Positions 36,201 to 47,882 are shown, numbered from the stretch's first letter. The stretch: 64,000 nt of DNA from Scenedesmus sp. ARA3 (GCA_004335835.1 RWJK01001742.1:47109-111108), one strand, 5' to 3'. Notes: a model not told the origin generated them from the letters alone. Numbers and translations: made by a program.

Positions 36201-38184
36201 CATTTGCAGTCAAACTGCTGCTGGACATGCTGGTGTCTTGTGCTGTGGTTCAGGGGTTGAAGCATGCAACTTTATTAGGTTATGATGTTGTTTTTATTGT
36301 TTGTGTTGATGTGGGCGCTAGGCTGGCCCTTCAGCACTGTCTGGGACCTGGTGGTGCGGCGCGTCACTGGCACCATGATGAGCACCTCAGGCGGGTGTTG
36401 CACTTTTCAAGCACCTGGTCCTTTGTTTGACTTGACTCTGCTTGACTCGCCAGGCTCATCACTGGCACGCCTTTCTGCCTCAGGCCTCAGGCCTCAGGGG
36501 CAGCAGGGCAGGGCGCGCTGAGGCCCAGGGTTGGATAAACACATGTCTGGTACTCATGTGGGCCCTGGGCTGGCCCTTCAGTGCGGTATGGGACCTGGTG
36601 GTACGGCACATCACTGTCACCATGATGAGCACATCAGGTGGGAGGTGCTGGCATTCTGAGCATCATAGGCAAGCCATTTGCATGTCTGTGCGGCATGCTG
36701 GTGTCTTTTGCTGTGGTTCAGGGATTGAAGCATTTGACTTCATTCTGCTACGGTTACATTGTTTGGGTTCATGTGGGCGCTGCTGTCTGGCACTTTGTCG
36801 TTGGTCCTGAGGGATTTGTACACAAGCCCTTTGCAGATCGAGTTGTGGGACCTGGTGGTGCGGCGCATCACTACCATGATGAGCACAGGTGGGGTTTTGC
36901 TTCCCTTCAGAGTACCATAGGCCAGCCGTTTGCATGTCAGGCTGCTGCTGGAGCTGCTGGTGTGGCGGGGCAGGGGTTCAGGGATTGAAGCATGTGACTG
37001 TATTAGGTTATGGTGATGTTTTAATTGTTTGTGTTCATGTGGGCGCTGCGCTGGCCTTTTGGTGTGGTGTAAGACCTGGTGGTGCGGCACATCACTGGCA
37101 CCATGAATTATTGGAGTTCAACAAGTTGCCAAGTCAGTACGGCAGGTTTTCTAATTGGGTTTCAAGGTGTTTCTTTGGCACCGTTCTGTTCATGTGGCTG
37201 GCTCCTGTAGGGCCTGGCCAGGCTGCGCATCACTGGAAAGCTGCTGACCGCAGCAGGTGGTGCAGCCTGTGCAAGCCAGGTACCCTGCAGCCGTCGCACA
37301 AGCCTGCAGGCTGCACCGTCAAAGCAGCAGGGGACGCCACCAAGCCGTACTGCCTCTCGACCTCAACAGCTCCGCCCGTTGCTTACAGTCTGCTGCTGCT
37401 CTACCAATCTGCCGGCTGGGCCGTGGACGCAGCAGAAGATGCCACGCGTGCAGCACTCACTGCCGGCCTCAAAAGCTCAGGCTGGCTGCTGAACCAGTTC
37501 CTGCCAGAGCCACCAAAACTTGCCGACACAAATCAAACTGCTTCCATAGCTGCCATCGCTGCTGCTGCTGCTGCTGCTGCCTGCAGGCTGGGCTGTTGAT
37601 ACAGCAGAAGATGCAACCAGGGCAGCACTCACAGTCGGCCTGAAGAGCTCTGGCTGGCTGCTGAACCAGTTCCTACCGGAGCCCCTGCTGGACTCGCTGA
37701 GTCAGGCGCTGCCGCAGGGCTTAGTGCAGCAGCTGGGGCTCAGCAGCGGTTTAAGCAGCCAGCCTGCAGATGGTGTGGTGAACCCTGCGGTGCGCATGTG
37801 GGAGGATGTGCGGGCGGCAAAGGATGCGGCTGCAGCAAGAGGCCGGGCAGCGGAGAAGGGTGATGAAGTTGGAGAGCTGAGTTGGGAGCCGCTGCCAGTG
37901 AGCAGCAGCAGCAGAGGCAGCAGCAGCAAAGAGCCAGCAGCGGCTGGCGACGGCAGTGCTGCTGGTGCTGCTGCTGCTGCTGCTGGCACGGCCTCAGGCA
38001 ATGGGGTTGAGTGGATGCCGGGGCCCTCTGCTGTTGGTGGTGTCAAGCCAGCAGATGAGCATGACCAGGCCAAGCCAGCAGCAGCAGCTGCACCAGCAGC
38101 AGCAAGCAGCGTGCTCAGCAGCACGGTGGCAGGCGGATCTTACCCTGCTGCTGCCGGCAGCTATGGGGACAGCACTGCTGGCAG

Positions 38185-38226
<42 letters not shown>

Positions 38227-38902
38227 TGCTGCTGTGAGTGCAAAGGGGCTGGAGGCAGCAGTGCCACTGGCTGCAGTGCCGCTGCCAGCGGGGCCTGCAG
38301 GTGCAGCTGAAAGCTCAGCAGCTGGCAAGGCAGCAACAGCTGACTCAGCAGCAGATGACAAGGCAGCTAACAAGGCTGCAGCAGTGAAGGAGTCTGGCAC
38401 TGCAGGTGGCGTTGAGGACAAGGCAGCAGCAGCAGCAGCAGCAGCAGGGGCGCATGCTGACTCAGCAGCAGCGCTGAAGGAGGGTGGGGCTGCTGGCGGC
38501 GGCAACGGCAAGGCAGCAGCAGCAGCAGGGACAGCCACGCCAGCAGCAGCACCAAAGCTATCGGGGCCTGGCAGCAAATCGGGTGAGTGGCAACGTCCTT
38601 TGGGAGTCTGTAATATTTGTCAGGCTGTTGAGGCACACATGCTTAGGAGCATGAAACCCAAGTGGAGCCCTGCAGCTGATGCCGTGCCGTCTTGGTGCCT
38701 TGCAACGTTCGGAATGCTGAGCAGCAATGCTACTGTGTGGTGATTTGGCGCCGGAGCTGTAGTCATAATATGTGTGCTGGGTTATGCTTTGCCACTTTGG
38801 CAGTGCGCTGTGAACATCTTGATCACACCCTTGCATCGCCTTGTCACTGACCGCAGCTCCTGCTCCCCTGCTGCTGCAGGTAAGCGCAAGAAGAAGCACT
38901 GA
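33217..38902 (+). CDS. Probable SigF-like NTF2-fold domain protein with Ala-rich C-terminal region
   Basis: Six exons with all phases agreeing: 33217-33281, 33711-33829, 35239-35395, 36035-36162, 37587-38582, 38880-38902 (495 residues). The first intron is GC-AG (CAG/GCAAGT). Residues 1-155 read MAKVMDRDTIQFIMRSM, FLTDDVKLVHVL, GRDALYGVYRAAV, LDYELLFNEMVVDEH, LRRYHLPTVVMLRF, RICEQIDHHSVFVLMWALGWP and AVWDLVVRRITGTMMS. This resembles the NTF2-like domain annotated as SigF-like in fungi and algae (tryptic order: N-terminal helix, HxL/F, substrate pocket strands, then a Trp-rich membrane-associated end). That name is from memory of the pattern and the biochemical role is unknown. Then come AEDATRAALTVGLKSSGWLLNQFLPEP, a Ser/Ala-rich region with KAA repeats, and a basic tail KRKKKH. 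An assembly gap (34026-34274) lies in intron 2. Exons 2-5 all have echo copies. Confidence 0.6.
33587..33650 (+). repeat. Frameshifted echo of exon 2 start (NTF2-like gene)
   Basis: After the same gcgcag acceptor, ggagttgcagcg... repeats the exon 2 start (33711) 124 bases upstream but has one extra base, which breaks the frame before LTDDVKL. Confidence 0.85.
33790..34920 (+). repeat. Tandem array of exon 2 end (GRDALYGVYRAAVTG) across an assembly gap
   Basis: At least nine visible copies of the 43-base exon end plus donor, each preceded by an acceptor-like tgtgcag. Units before and after the gap are nearly identical with a 116-base period (unit starts 33829, 33945, 34293; 348 = 3 x 116). 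Later units, at about 34409, 34506, 34612, 34716, 34814 and 34914, are shorter (about 98-106 bases) and more diverged. Including any copy as an exon would shift the reading frame, since 43 is not a multiple of three. Confidence 0.9.
34026..34274. other. Assembly gap (249 N)
   Basis: A run of N inside the 116-bp array. The flanking units stay in register across it, so the gap length probably was estimated correctly. Confidence 1.
35087..35200 (+). repeat. Echo of exon 3 start (NTF2-like gene)
   Basis: Copy coding LDYELLFTEMVVDEHIAACWVDL after an intact acceptor, 152 bases before the true exon 3 (35239). It runs out of frame after ELAPLYKN, without a donor. Confidence 0.85.
35918..35995 (+). 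repeat. Echo of exon 4 start (NTF2-like gene)
   Basis: Copy coding ICEQIDHHGIFLAM then stop, after gccctgcag, 117 bases before the true exon 4 (36035). Confidence 0.85.
36300..37110 (+). repeat. Four echoes of exon 4 end (NTF2-like gene)
   Basis: Copies of the segment coding LMWALGWPFSAVWDLVVRRITGTMMS begin near 36311, 36555, 36772 and 37036; the true one is near 36080. The first two are almost intact, the third has an insertion, the fourth has a stop. Shared intron sequence (ccataggcaagccatttgcatgtc; gggattgaagcatgtgac) repeats with them. Confidence 0.9.
37408..37512 (+). repeat. Echo of exon 5 start (NTF2-like gene)
   Basis: Copy coding AGWAVDAAEDATRAALTAGL and SSGWLLNQFLPEP lies about 180 bases before the true exon 5 at 37587. 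It lacks a cag acceptor at its edge. Confidence 0.85.
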
Positions 38903-39208
38903 GCCTGCTGCCCTCAACAGCAGCACTGAGCCTGCTGCCCTCAACAGCAGCTCCAGCAAAGTTGACACCATTCTGCTGGACGTGCAGCAGCACTGCAGCA
39001 CTGCAGCGCAGCTGCATGCAGCTCGCAAGCTGGCCTAGAGACTTTGTACAAGTTGCAGACGTGCAAGCAGTCCTGGACATGGGCTGTTCATTCAGCCAGC
39101 TGGGTTGCTGCTGCTGCTCGCCTGCAGGCGGCGCCGGAGATGAGCACAATGCAGTGAACAGCACAGCTGCAAGCACGGCAGTTCCATCACCTGGTGATGC
39201 TGGCAGGG

Positions 39209-39254
<46 letters not shown>

Positions 39255-40034
39255 TGCAGATGCAGCACAGGGCAGCACAGCGCTTCCCACGGCACGCCGC
39301 CAGCAGCTGCAGTACTGGAGCGTCTCTTGATGTTCTGGATTTGAATGAATGTTGAAGGTTTGGTTGTGTCTGCGTTTTGCTGAAATGAGATGGTGGACTA
39401 CGCTGGCAGTATGCTTGGTAGCAGATAGCAGCCGCGTGCCGTTGTATAGAATGCTCTTGCTTTGACTGAGATTATACTTTGTTTCACTTGAGTAACACGG
39501 TATCACTCTGCCCACTCGAATATGCAAGCCATTGCTTTATTATGTACGGAACCACTGATGGTTGTGGATGTGCTGAGCGGCAGGCACGCCCAAGGGCAAC
39601 CAAGGTAAAACCACGGAACACCTCAACCGCAACCGTCGCCTAGGGCTTTGGGAGTGCTGCTGCGTCGACTTGCCGTCCACAACTTGTTTCAACTTAGTAC
39701 GTCTCACGACGTAAGTGCGTGCTGTACGACAAGCCGCTGATCAGATTGCTACCACCGGAACCGTTCTGGAAAAGGGCCTTGGCGACACCAGCCCTTCTTT
39801 TGTTCGAGCACCCCGCAGGTCCACAGCTGGACATTAAGTTTTCACACCATAACTCCAGCCAAAGCATACATTTTAGGCTTGACAGCACGCGTAGTGTGTC
39901 ACAGCAAAGAGACAACAACACCCACAGCAGTAGCTGGCAGCAGCACCAAGTGCAAAGCGGCACCAGCACGGCCCATTTGCTGCCATGCGCCAGATCCAGG
40001 CCTTTACCTGAAATCTTCGTTGTTCATACTGTCA
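38903..40034. other. Intergenic
   Basis: A 26-base direct repeat (cagcactgagcctgctgccctcaa) lies at about 38896-38950. A plus-strand Ala-rich open frame (38962-39330) coded by a CAG run is probably not a gene. Nothing else supported. Confidence 0.45.
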
Positions 40035-41941
40035 ATGAGCCAACAGGCAGCAGCAGCAGCAGCACCACCACGCCGCCAGATTGTTGCTGTTGTTGGTGAC
40101 AACTGCCTGGATGCTGCTGCAATGGAGCCAGGGATGGCAGGAGGCGACGAGCAACATAAGCAGCAGCTGGCTGAACAGGTGAGCTGTGTCTGTTGTGTAA
40201 CAACACTTTTGTTAGTGTGTTTCCTCTCAAGCATGGATATTGCAGCAGAGTTGTGGCTGCAGGCTGCACGCGAGCAGCAGCCTGGCATGCGCGAACACGA
40301 TGCACTGTGAGCGCAGCTGCCTGTCGTCGCCACCAGCCAGTGGAGTGTTGTCAAGGGAGAGTTTTCATTTTACAACATGTAAGCAGGGCTGAAGCTGGCT
40401 CTGGCGCTGAAATGCTGTATCCTACTTGGATCAAACGTTTACAACCCGCTTGGGTGGAGTACCCCGCGTTCATACATGTTGTGCTGCTGATTGCAGACAG
40501 CATGGCTGGCTGCTGATCAGCACTGGCGGTCACCTAAAAGCATGTGTTCTGGATTTAAAAAGATTCAAATGCAGCCACACATGCATTGGACAATAAATTT
40601 GTGATGCACGTGTCAGCGGCTGTGCATGTGCAGAAAGCGTGCTCCCTGCACAACCCGCCATGCAGTTTCAGGCTCAATTTTTTTCACTGTGTGTTTGACT
40701 GGCCACGAGCTGTGTGCACCACACAAGTCGCTACTGCAGTGGTGTGCTGCTGCAGGTTGGGCAAGCCATTGTTGATGCGGGGCACAGGGTGCTCACAGGC
40801 GGCCTGGCAGGTGAGGCAGCAGCAGCAGCAGCACTGGCGGCAGCAGCAGCCGTTACAGGGAGGGCGACACCATTGCTGTGCTGCCTGGAGAGGACCCGGC
40901 AGCAGCCAGCAGCAATGCGGACATTGTGATATGCACCGGCTTGGGATCCTATAGAAATGGTAAGTGGCATGTGCTGCTGGCTTTGCTACTAGTACTGCAG
41001 GATGTCATCTCACATGTCTGCTGCCAGTCACTGCTAAGCTGGCTCGTGGCCGGGTGCATTGCTGTGCTGCCTGGACAGGACCCGGAAGCAGCCGGCAGCA
41101 GTGCTGACATTGTGATATGCACCGGCCTGGGCTCCTACAGGAATGGTGAGTGGCATGTAGAAATGATGAATTGATTCGGCTCATAGATTTTGAGGAATCA
41201 AAGTAACGCATAACTATATGTGCTGCTGGCTTCCGTACTGCTTGGCGAGGCACCAGCGGCAGCCAGCAGCCATGCTGCCATTGCCATGTGCACAGGCTTG
41301 GAATTGATGGATGGTGTGTGCTTCTGGTTTTGCTATTGCTTGATGTCAGCTCAAATCTTTGCTGCCAGTCACCTGCTGAGCTGGCGCATGGCTGGCTGCA
41401 TTGGTGGCACCTATCCTGTGCCGCAGCAATCTCCTGCATGCCATACCTCGCCAGTGCACACTGAGCGATGAGCGATATACTCGTGCCAGTGGAGGTAGCA
41501 CCACGGTGGTATGTACATAGCGATTTCGAAAGCACAGCAGCGTAGCTTCCTGCCAGACCTGCCTTGATGCAGCCTGTCTGCTCTGCTTCCTGCTGGTGCT
41601 GCTCTTCTACCTGCTCTGTTATGTGCATGCTGCTGCAAGCTGCCAACCAAACCTTCGCCTCCCAGCTTTTACAAGCAGCTGTACCACTGCAACACTAACC
41701 GTTTCCTGCAGGCATTGTGGGCCGCGCAGATGCAGTGATCGCTGTCGGCGGCGGCGGCGGCACCTTGCAGGAAATCTGCATTGCCTGGAAGGCTGCCAGG
41801 CTGGTGGTGGTGATGGCGGGGGTCAGCGGCGCCACGTCAGCGCTTGCAGGAAAGTGCATCGACGGCCGCGGTGGGCCGGGCCGGCGGGCTGTGCTGGGGG
41901 CGAATACGGCTGAGCAGGCAGTGCAGCTGCTGCAGCTGTGA
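40035..41941 (+). CDS. SLOG/LOG-type Rossmann-fold protein (TIGR00725-like)
   Basis: The family has a Rossmann fold with a nucleotide-binding GG(x)GT motif; LOG members release active cytokinin from its ribotide, while the TIGR00725 branch has no firm role. Exons: 40035-40178 (MSQQ...[11 protein letters not shown]), 40756-40810 ([19 protein letters not shown]), a segment ending at 40959 ([32 protein letters not shown]) and 41712-41941 ([21 protein letters not shown], then VVVMAGVSG). The order IVAVVG, LTGG, IAVLPG, VICTGLG..RN and GGGGGTLQE fits the family. Between LTGGLAG and EGDTI the frame changes within a CAG run (40811-40858), with no intron of normal length available, so either one base is wrong or the gene is damaged there. 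Two echoes of the third segment follow it. Confidence 0.68.
41042..41320 (+). repeat. Two echoes of the SLOG gene's IAVLPG...RN segment
   Basis: Copy at 41042-41146 reads [20 protein letters not shown] then [12 protein letters not shown] with an intact GTGAGT donor. Copy at about 41219-41318 is diverged ([21 protein letters not shown]). The first copy keeps the same phase at its donor as the true segment ending at 40959. Confidence 0.85.
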
Positions 41942-43689
41942 TATTCATGATGTTTGTGCTGAACTTCAACTTGAAGTTGGAGTTGATCAAGGTAGCATTT
42001 TCCACAGTAGAAACACTAAGGCTGATGCATCATCATTGTGTTACAATTCGAATTTTCTAGAAGGTGTGCTCGTGGCATGTTTGGATGGGGTGCTGCTCCT
42101 GGTGCACAGCATGCTCTCCTGCAGTGGCCGCAGCAGGCTGCTAGCGCTACGTAGCGCAGTATACTTTGCCTCAGGCAGGCTGCTGTTTGGCGGGCTGTGC
42201 ACTACCGCGCCGACATCCGGTGACAGAACCTATTGTTGGACCGAGATCGTCTCGTTGGCACGAATGACAATGCAGAAGTGCCACTGCGGTGCCAGCCCCT
42301 GCTGCACTACAGGTACAGGTGCACTACAGGTACAGGCTGACCAGCCAGCCAGCCCAGCTGGACCCTTCGCCTGGTGACCTGTTGCGCGCACAACTGCATC
42401 ACGTGTATCAGTATCGGAGTTTCTAAAACAAACAGAAGATCAAATGCACAGTAGAACTCGTGGGAGGTGATAGTGAAGGCGGGCGAAGCTAGAAGCTAGA
42501 ACTTCCAGACCTGAAGACAGCCAGAATCACCGCTGCCATTACAAAATAGCGAAGCAGGCGATAAACGAACAATTTCTAGTCTAATTTGTCAATTGATGCG
42601 CAGAACCACCGCGTTCCCGGGTGTCACCTGGCGGTTGTTCCGTGCGGTAGTGAGTCTCAAGAAGCGGGGAAAGCACTGACAGTCACCGACACCTTGCAAT
42701 GCTTCAGGCGTCCCATAACTGCACCAAACTGGTCGTTTCTGCTGATTGATCAGCTGCAGTTGTTGGCTCGCACTGCACGGTGCTGGGCTCGGTCTGGCTG
42801 AAGCTGCCGCGTTGACGTTCCTGGCTTAGTCCGTCAGAAAAGCTCTTTTAAGCCCGACAAAGCAATATTCAGCTGAGAGTAGCAGTTGATAGGCCACAAG
42901 GAGCACCAAGAATATTGACGTAAAACAGACGGCAACGCAAGGAGCAGGTCACCATCGCCGGCAGCACGGCCACGAGTAGCTGTGGTCAAACGAAACTGGA
43001 AGGTGAGTGCTGCTTAGCACAGATGCGGTCAATGCAAGGCGCCATTTCTGCGGAGCAGCAGCTCCAGCCCATCAGGCAGAAGCATCTCCAAGCACGCAGT
43101 AACAGCACTTGAAAAGAACATTCGACTATACACCAAACGGATATAACAGCTGCCGAAGTCAGCTGGGCTGCCAGCGCTTGAAGGGAAGTGAGAACTGGGA
43201 TGCACACAGCAGGCCTACTGAGCCTACAGCGTTCGAACCAGCAGCGTGCCAGCTTGCTGCCATGAGTTGACTCTGGTCAACATGCACACTACAGTGGCTG
43301 TAGCACTGCAACATCAGCAGCAGTGCTTCCAGCAGGAATGCAAATCAACCTGCACAGCCAGGCTGCCAGGCAGCTTTGCCACCCCTGCAGGAAGCTCCAT
43401 CCCAGACCTAGTCAGCAGAAGCACCATTCAGCAGCAGCACCACACAGCAGCAACCCAATGGCTCCTCAGATGCGGCAGCTGCCCCAGCGCCAGCTTGCAA
43501 CTGTTTCCTGCAGCTGTCTCCTGCAGCTGCAGCTTACTCCTATCCACCAGCAGCAGCGCCACCAAACCTCCGCAGCACTCTGCATCCTGTACAGCTCACA
43601 TCATGCGTGTCCTGTCCACCTGCTGCTTGCAGGAGCTTTACAAACTGCCCCAGCAGGCAAAAACAAACAAAACTCCGGAGCAAGGCAGC
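41942..43689. other. Intergenic
   Basis: No gene seen. The last few hundred bases are the upstream region of the acyltransferase; an upstream in-frame extension to 43246 exists but is low in family similarity, so it was not used. Confidence 0.45.
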
Positions 43690-44549
43690 ATGCAGGCAGC
43701 AGGCATGGCTTGCCAGAAGCGCTCAGCAGCAGGGAGCCGCGATGACTGTACCATCATGGTGGATGGCAGCAGCACTGCTGCCGCTGCAACACCAGCAGCA
43801 GCAGCAGCAGCAGCAGCGCCGGCAGTGCGCAGCAAGCCGCGCACCTACTATGTGGACTGGCTGCGAGTGTTCCTGACAGGTGCGTGATGCAACTGCTGCT
43901 TTCCCCTCTTTGCTGAAATAAAGCGGCCATTCATGACACGATACACATGTGAAGTATGCGTCAGCAATCAACGGTCAACAATCGACTCTTCCTGACACGT
44001 GAGTGGTGCGGCTGCTGGTGTTGTTGCCTGTTGAGATAAGCCGCAATCTCATGATGTGTGTATGTACGAGGCATTGCTGTTGGTAGTAATGTGAGCAAGT
44101 ATCTCTTCAGCATTGTCACTGTCAGCACGCCATACAATGCATTGCTTTTGTAATGTAAGCGTAAGTTCGTCGCTGCGTGGGCGTACAAAACGACTGCATA
44201 CACAGCTCGTGCGGATAAGACAGCAGCAGCTAGTGGCGCAGCCATTGTGGCATGCTACACAGCAGCAGCAGCAGCAGCGCCGGCGGCTGTGCTGGTGAAC
44301 AGGGCATCTCAGCAGCAAGTGTCTGCAGCAGCTACCCCCGTTCGTTTGCTTGCAGCAGCTGCAGCTGGCTGCATTGCAAATTGCAGTTGTCACTGCTGCC
44401 GTGCCTGGCATGCTGCTGCTGTCAAATCACGTCACATGCTCCCTTTGAGCGTAAGCCAGTGCTCCTGTGACTTTTTCTGCCGCAGTGCTGGTGCTGCTGC
44501 ACCAATGCATCACGAAGTAACTCAGCACTTGGAAGCCATGGAAGTCACA

Positions 44550-44604
<55 letters not shown>

Positions 44605-46758
44605 CACCTGACGCTTTCCTGCTGCTGCCGCAATCTCTTCTAATTCCGCAGTGCTGGTGCTGCTGCACCACTGCCTGACCGAGTACCTGTCCACTTGGAA
44701 GCCGTGGAAGGCTCGCAAGGGCGACACCGCGCACTGGCTGCTGGTGCAGCTGTTTGTGAACGGCAATCAGGCCTACTTCATGACGCTCTTCTTCTTCCTG
44801 TCAGGTGGGAATTGGTTTGTTACAGGAGTTACAATGTTTTGGGTGTGGTTCACCAGGGGCCATGGTGCAGCTGCTTGTGAATGGCAACCAGGCCTAGTTC
44901 ATGACGCTGTTCTTCTTCCTGTCAGGTGAATATAGCAGTTATCTGGGTTGGGCTTTAGATTTTGGGGCGTGTAGGGCTGGACAGTCAACACGGATCGGCA
45001 ACCAGTCCTACTTCACGATACCCTTCTTCTTCCAGTCAGGTGCGGCGAGCGATGTAGTGCTCAGTGGTGTAGGCTTGTGGCTTGTGGCTCAAGGTTTGGG
45101 ATGTTCGCCAGCAGGGAGTGGCAACTGACCTTTGTCATTACGCTGTTGTTCTTCAGCTGGGTTTACAGTTCCGGGTTCAGGGTAGATCTACTGAATGTGC
45201 TGAGAGAGGTTCACATAGCAGTGCGTTGCGTTTTAATGGCTTGCGCAAGGCTGACTTGTAGCATCCGCTCACTCAGACGATCTGTCTGCTTGTACGCACC
45301 CGCAGGCCTGTACGCGCCGACCTCATACAAGCGCAAGGGCCCCTGGGAGTTCCTCAAGGGCCGCACCCTGCACTTACATCACACATAAATAACAGACCTT
45401 GCGGCACACTGCTACGAAAGCTGCACGCAAGCTCTAGCCTGCGCACTGACACCGCCTGTCTGCTTTGCTGCACACGCTGTGATGCGACTGCAGGCCTGTA
45501 CGTGCCCCCTTCCTACAAGCGCAAGGGCCCCTAAGAGTTCCTCAAGGAACATGCTTGACATTGAAAAAGCGTGCGGCATGCTGTTTGGCCAGATGCATCA
45601 TAAGCTGAGCTGTGCACTCACACCATCTGTCATGCCTGCCGTGCACACGCAGGCCTGTATGTGCCCCCTTCATACAAGCGCAAGGGCCCCTGGGAGTTCC
45701 TCAAAGACCGCACCCTGCGCCTCGTCATCCCCTGCCTCTTCTACAGCATGATCATTGCACCTTTCAACATCTGGTGGGTCAAGCACACCACAGACCCAAA
45801 AGCCACGATGGGTCAAGCATTCGCCGAATGGTTTGCCCCCGGATGGCCGACAAAGTACGTGCTGCCGACAGGCCCGCCTTGGTTCATCTGGATGCTCTGG
45901 TGCTTCAACGTGGCGTATGTTATCATCAAGGTCATGGCGGATTCGGCGGTTGGGAAGAAGCTGCTGCAGGCAGTCTGTAAGGCTTGCAGGAAAGGCGATG
46001 ATGCAGCAGCAGCGCTGCCGCAGCAGGGGGATGACAAAAAGGAGGCGGCAGGGTCCGCTGCTAAGCCTGCAGCACCCAGCTGCGTGGAATACACCACTAA
46101 GCAGTGGCTGGTCGGCGGCGCGGTGCTCACGTTCGTGCTGTTTGTGCTCATGTTTGCCACGCGCGTGCTGGATATGCTCGCTTTCAACCTGCGGCCTGCT
46201 GTCTTCGTCTCCCAGGGTCCGTTTGTGGCTTTCATGCCTGACTACTTTGTGGTGTATGTGGTGACGTTTGGCCTCGGCATCTACTCTGGTCCTGCAAGCT
46301 GGAATGTGCTGGCCCGCATGCCCAGCGGGTATGCGGCTTGGTGGCTCAGCATCTCAGGTATCTGGTGGGTGCTTGGCGGTTGGATTCCAAACATCCTGCT
46401 GCTGCGGCAGATGTCCCTGCAGTTTGGCATGGGGACATTCATGGGCAGCTGGATGCTCCGTACTTTTGTGGAGCAGTCATTCTGCGTGGTGTGGTCAGCA
46501 GGGCTGCTGGTGCTGTTCAGGGAGGCGTTTAACATCCAGCCAAAGTGGCTGGGGCGCCAGATCATTAACGGCGCGTACGGCGCGTACATCATCCACCCGC
46601 CGATTATCATCCTGTTTGCGCGTGCGGTGATGGGGCTGGATGCGCTCGCGCCCAGCGCTGTGATCAATGCGGCGGTGATTAGTCTGCCGGTGGTGGTGTG
46701 TGCATGGACGGTGGCGGCGGCTGTGCGCGCGATCCCCGGCTTTGACCGCGTGCTGTAG
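43690..46758 (+). CDS. Acyltransferase-3 family multi-pass membrane protein
   Basis: Acyltransferase-3 (PF01757) proteins move acyl groups, often O-acetyl, across or at membranes. Exons 43690-43879, 44652-44804 and 45653-46758 join in phase (482 residues). A low-complexity N terminus (poly-Ala) precedes RTYYVDWLRVFLTG, then VLVLLHHCLTEY, AYFMTLFFFLSGLYVPPSYKRKG and FLKDRTLRLVIPCLFYSMII, the typical start with the HH pair in the first membrane helix. At least nine hydrophobic segments follow, including FVVYVVTFGLGIYSG and YGAYIIHPPIIILFARAV. A charged loop (KKEAAGSAAKP) separates two halves. Substrate cannot be told. Exon 2 and exon 3 edges and the 3' end are all duplicated as echoes. The start at 43690 was chosen because it is the nearest ATG before the conserved region; an ATG at 43705 is equally possible. 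Confidence 0.82.
44475..44545 (+). repeat. Echo of acyltransferase exon 2 start
   Basis: After ttctgccgcag, the start coding VLVLLHQCIT appears with a stop soon after, 176 bases before the true exon 2, which follows a similar acceptor. A CTG run separates them. Confidence 0.85.
44870..45165 (+). repeat. Three echoes of acyltransferase exon 2 end, ~120-bp period
   Basis: The segment coding NGNQAYFMTLFFFLSG (true copy ggcaatcag at 44762) repeats at 44883, 44998 and 45119 (spacings 121, 115, 121), each ending in a TCAG/GTG-type or decayed donor, with increasing divergence. Confidence 0.9.
45305..45560 (+). repeat. Two echoes of acyltransferase exon 3 start
   Basis: Copies at 45305 and 45494, each right after a good acceptor, code GLYAPTSYKRKGPWEFLKGR (then stop) and GLYVPPSYKRKGP (then stop). 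The true exon starts at 45653. Confidence 0.9.
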
Positions 46759-46759
46759 G

Positions 46760-47475
46760 CTGCCGCTGTGCTTGGATGCCTTGCAGTCTGCCACCAGATG
46801 AGTTGCTGCCGCGCCTTTCACTTTTCACATTTTGGCTGAAGGCAGTGCAACAGTTTCAAACTGGCAGGCAGCTGTCAGCGGTGATGGGGCTGGATGCGCT
46901 TGCGTTCAGCGCTGTGATCAATGCGACGGTGATTAGTTTGCCGGTGGTGGTATGCGCGTGGGCGGTGGCGGCGGCTGTGCGTGCGATCCCAGGCTTTGAC
47001 CGCGTGCTGTAGGCAGCTGCTGTGTTTGGATTGGATGCGCTACAGTGTGTGGCTAGTTGAGATGCTGTTGTTGCCACGCCTTCAATGCATGCTGTGACCA
47101 GCGGCAGTGCAGCATGTCTCATGATGACAGGCAGCTGTCAGCGGTGATGGGGCTGGATGCGCTTGCACCCAGTGCTGTCATCAATGCGGCTGTGTGTTGT
47201 TTGCCAGTGCTGGTGTGCGCGTGGACGGTGGCGGCGGCTGTGCGCGCCATTCCAGGCTTTGACCGCGGCTGTAGGCGGCTGTTCTTCCTTGGATGCCGTG
47301 CAGTGTGTGGCCAGATGAGTTGCTGTGAGATGAGTTGCTGCCGTGCCTTTCACTCTTCACATTGTGGCTGGAGACAGTGCAGCAACTTGCAAACTGACAG
47401 GCAGCTGTCGGTGGTGGCTGTGGCTGTTTCAGGCTTTGACCAGGCTTTGACCATGTGCAGTGCTGCTGGCAAGGT
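46760..47475 (+). repeat. Echoes of the acyltransferase 3' end after the stop
   Basis: Two long copies of the last ~130 coding bases plus 3' flank: the segment coding VMGLDALAPSAVINA to IPGFDRVL recurs at about 46880-47012 (complete to the stop) and 47144-47275 (end altered), with a short remnant (ggctttgaccaggctttgac) near 47430. The spacing is about 255-265 bases. Confidence 0.9.
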
Positions 47476-47839
47476 ATCTAGCAGGTATCATGCAGGTGTT
47501 TGCAGTTGTTCGAGAATGTGTTGCTGCTGCCACAACTGTTGAAGGGCAGCTGGGAAATGACAGGTGGTCAAAGTATTTTGTCATGGATGTTGACCGGTGT
47601 TGCTGCTGTTGCTGCACGGTGTTCTGCTGTTGCTGACGCTTTGCTGGCTGCCAGAGAGAGTGGTGGCTGCTGTTGCCACAGCACTTTGCAGCAACTGGCT
47701 GTAATTGTGCAAGTCTGTGCATTGCAGCAAGCTGACGCCCTCTGGCTCAACACAGCAGTGATGCCGTCATGGCGTGGTGCTGCAGTGCAGCTTGCCGCAT
47801 GTATGGCGCCTCATCACAACATGGCTTCAGCAAGGTGGC

Positions 47840-47882
<43 letters not shown>

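Noticed and set aside
38962..39330. Plus-strand Ala-rich open frame after the NTF2-like gene
   Set aside because: Mostly a CAG run; the NTF2-like gene ends cleanly at 38902 with a phase-matched last exon.
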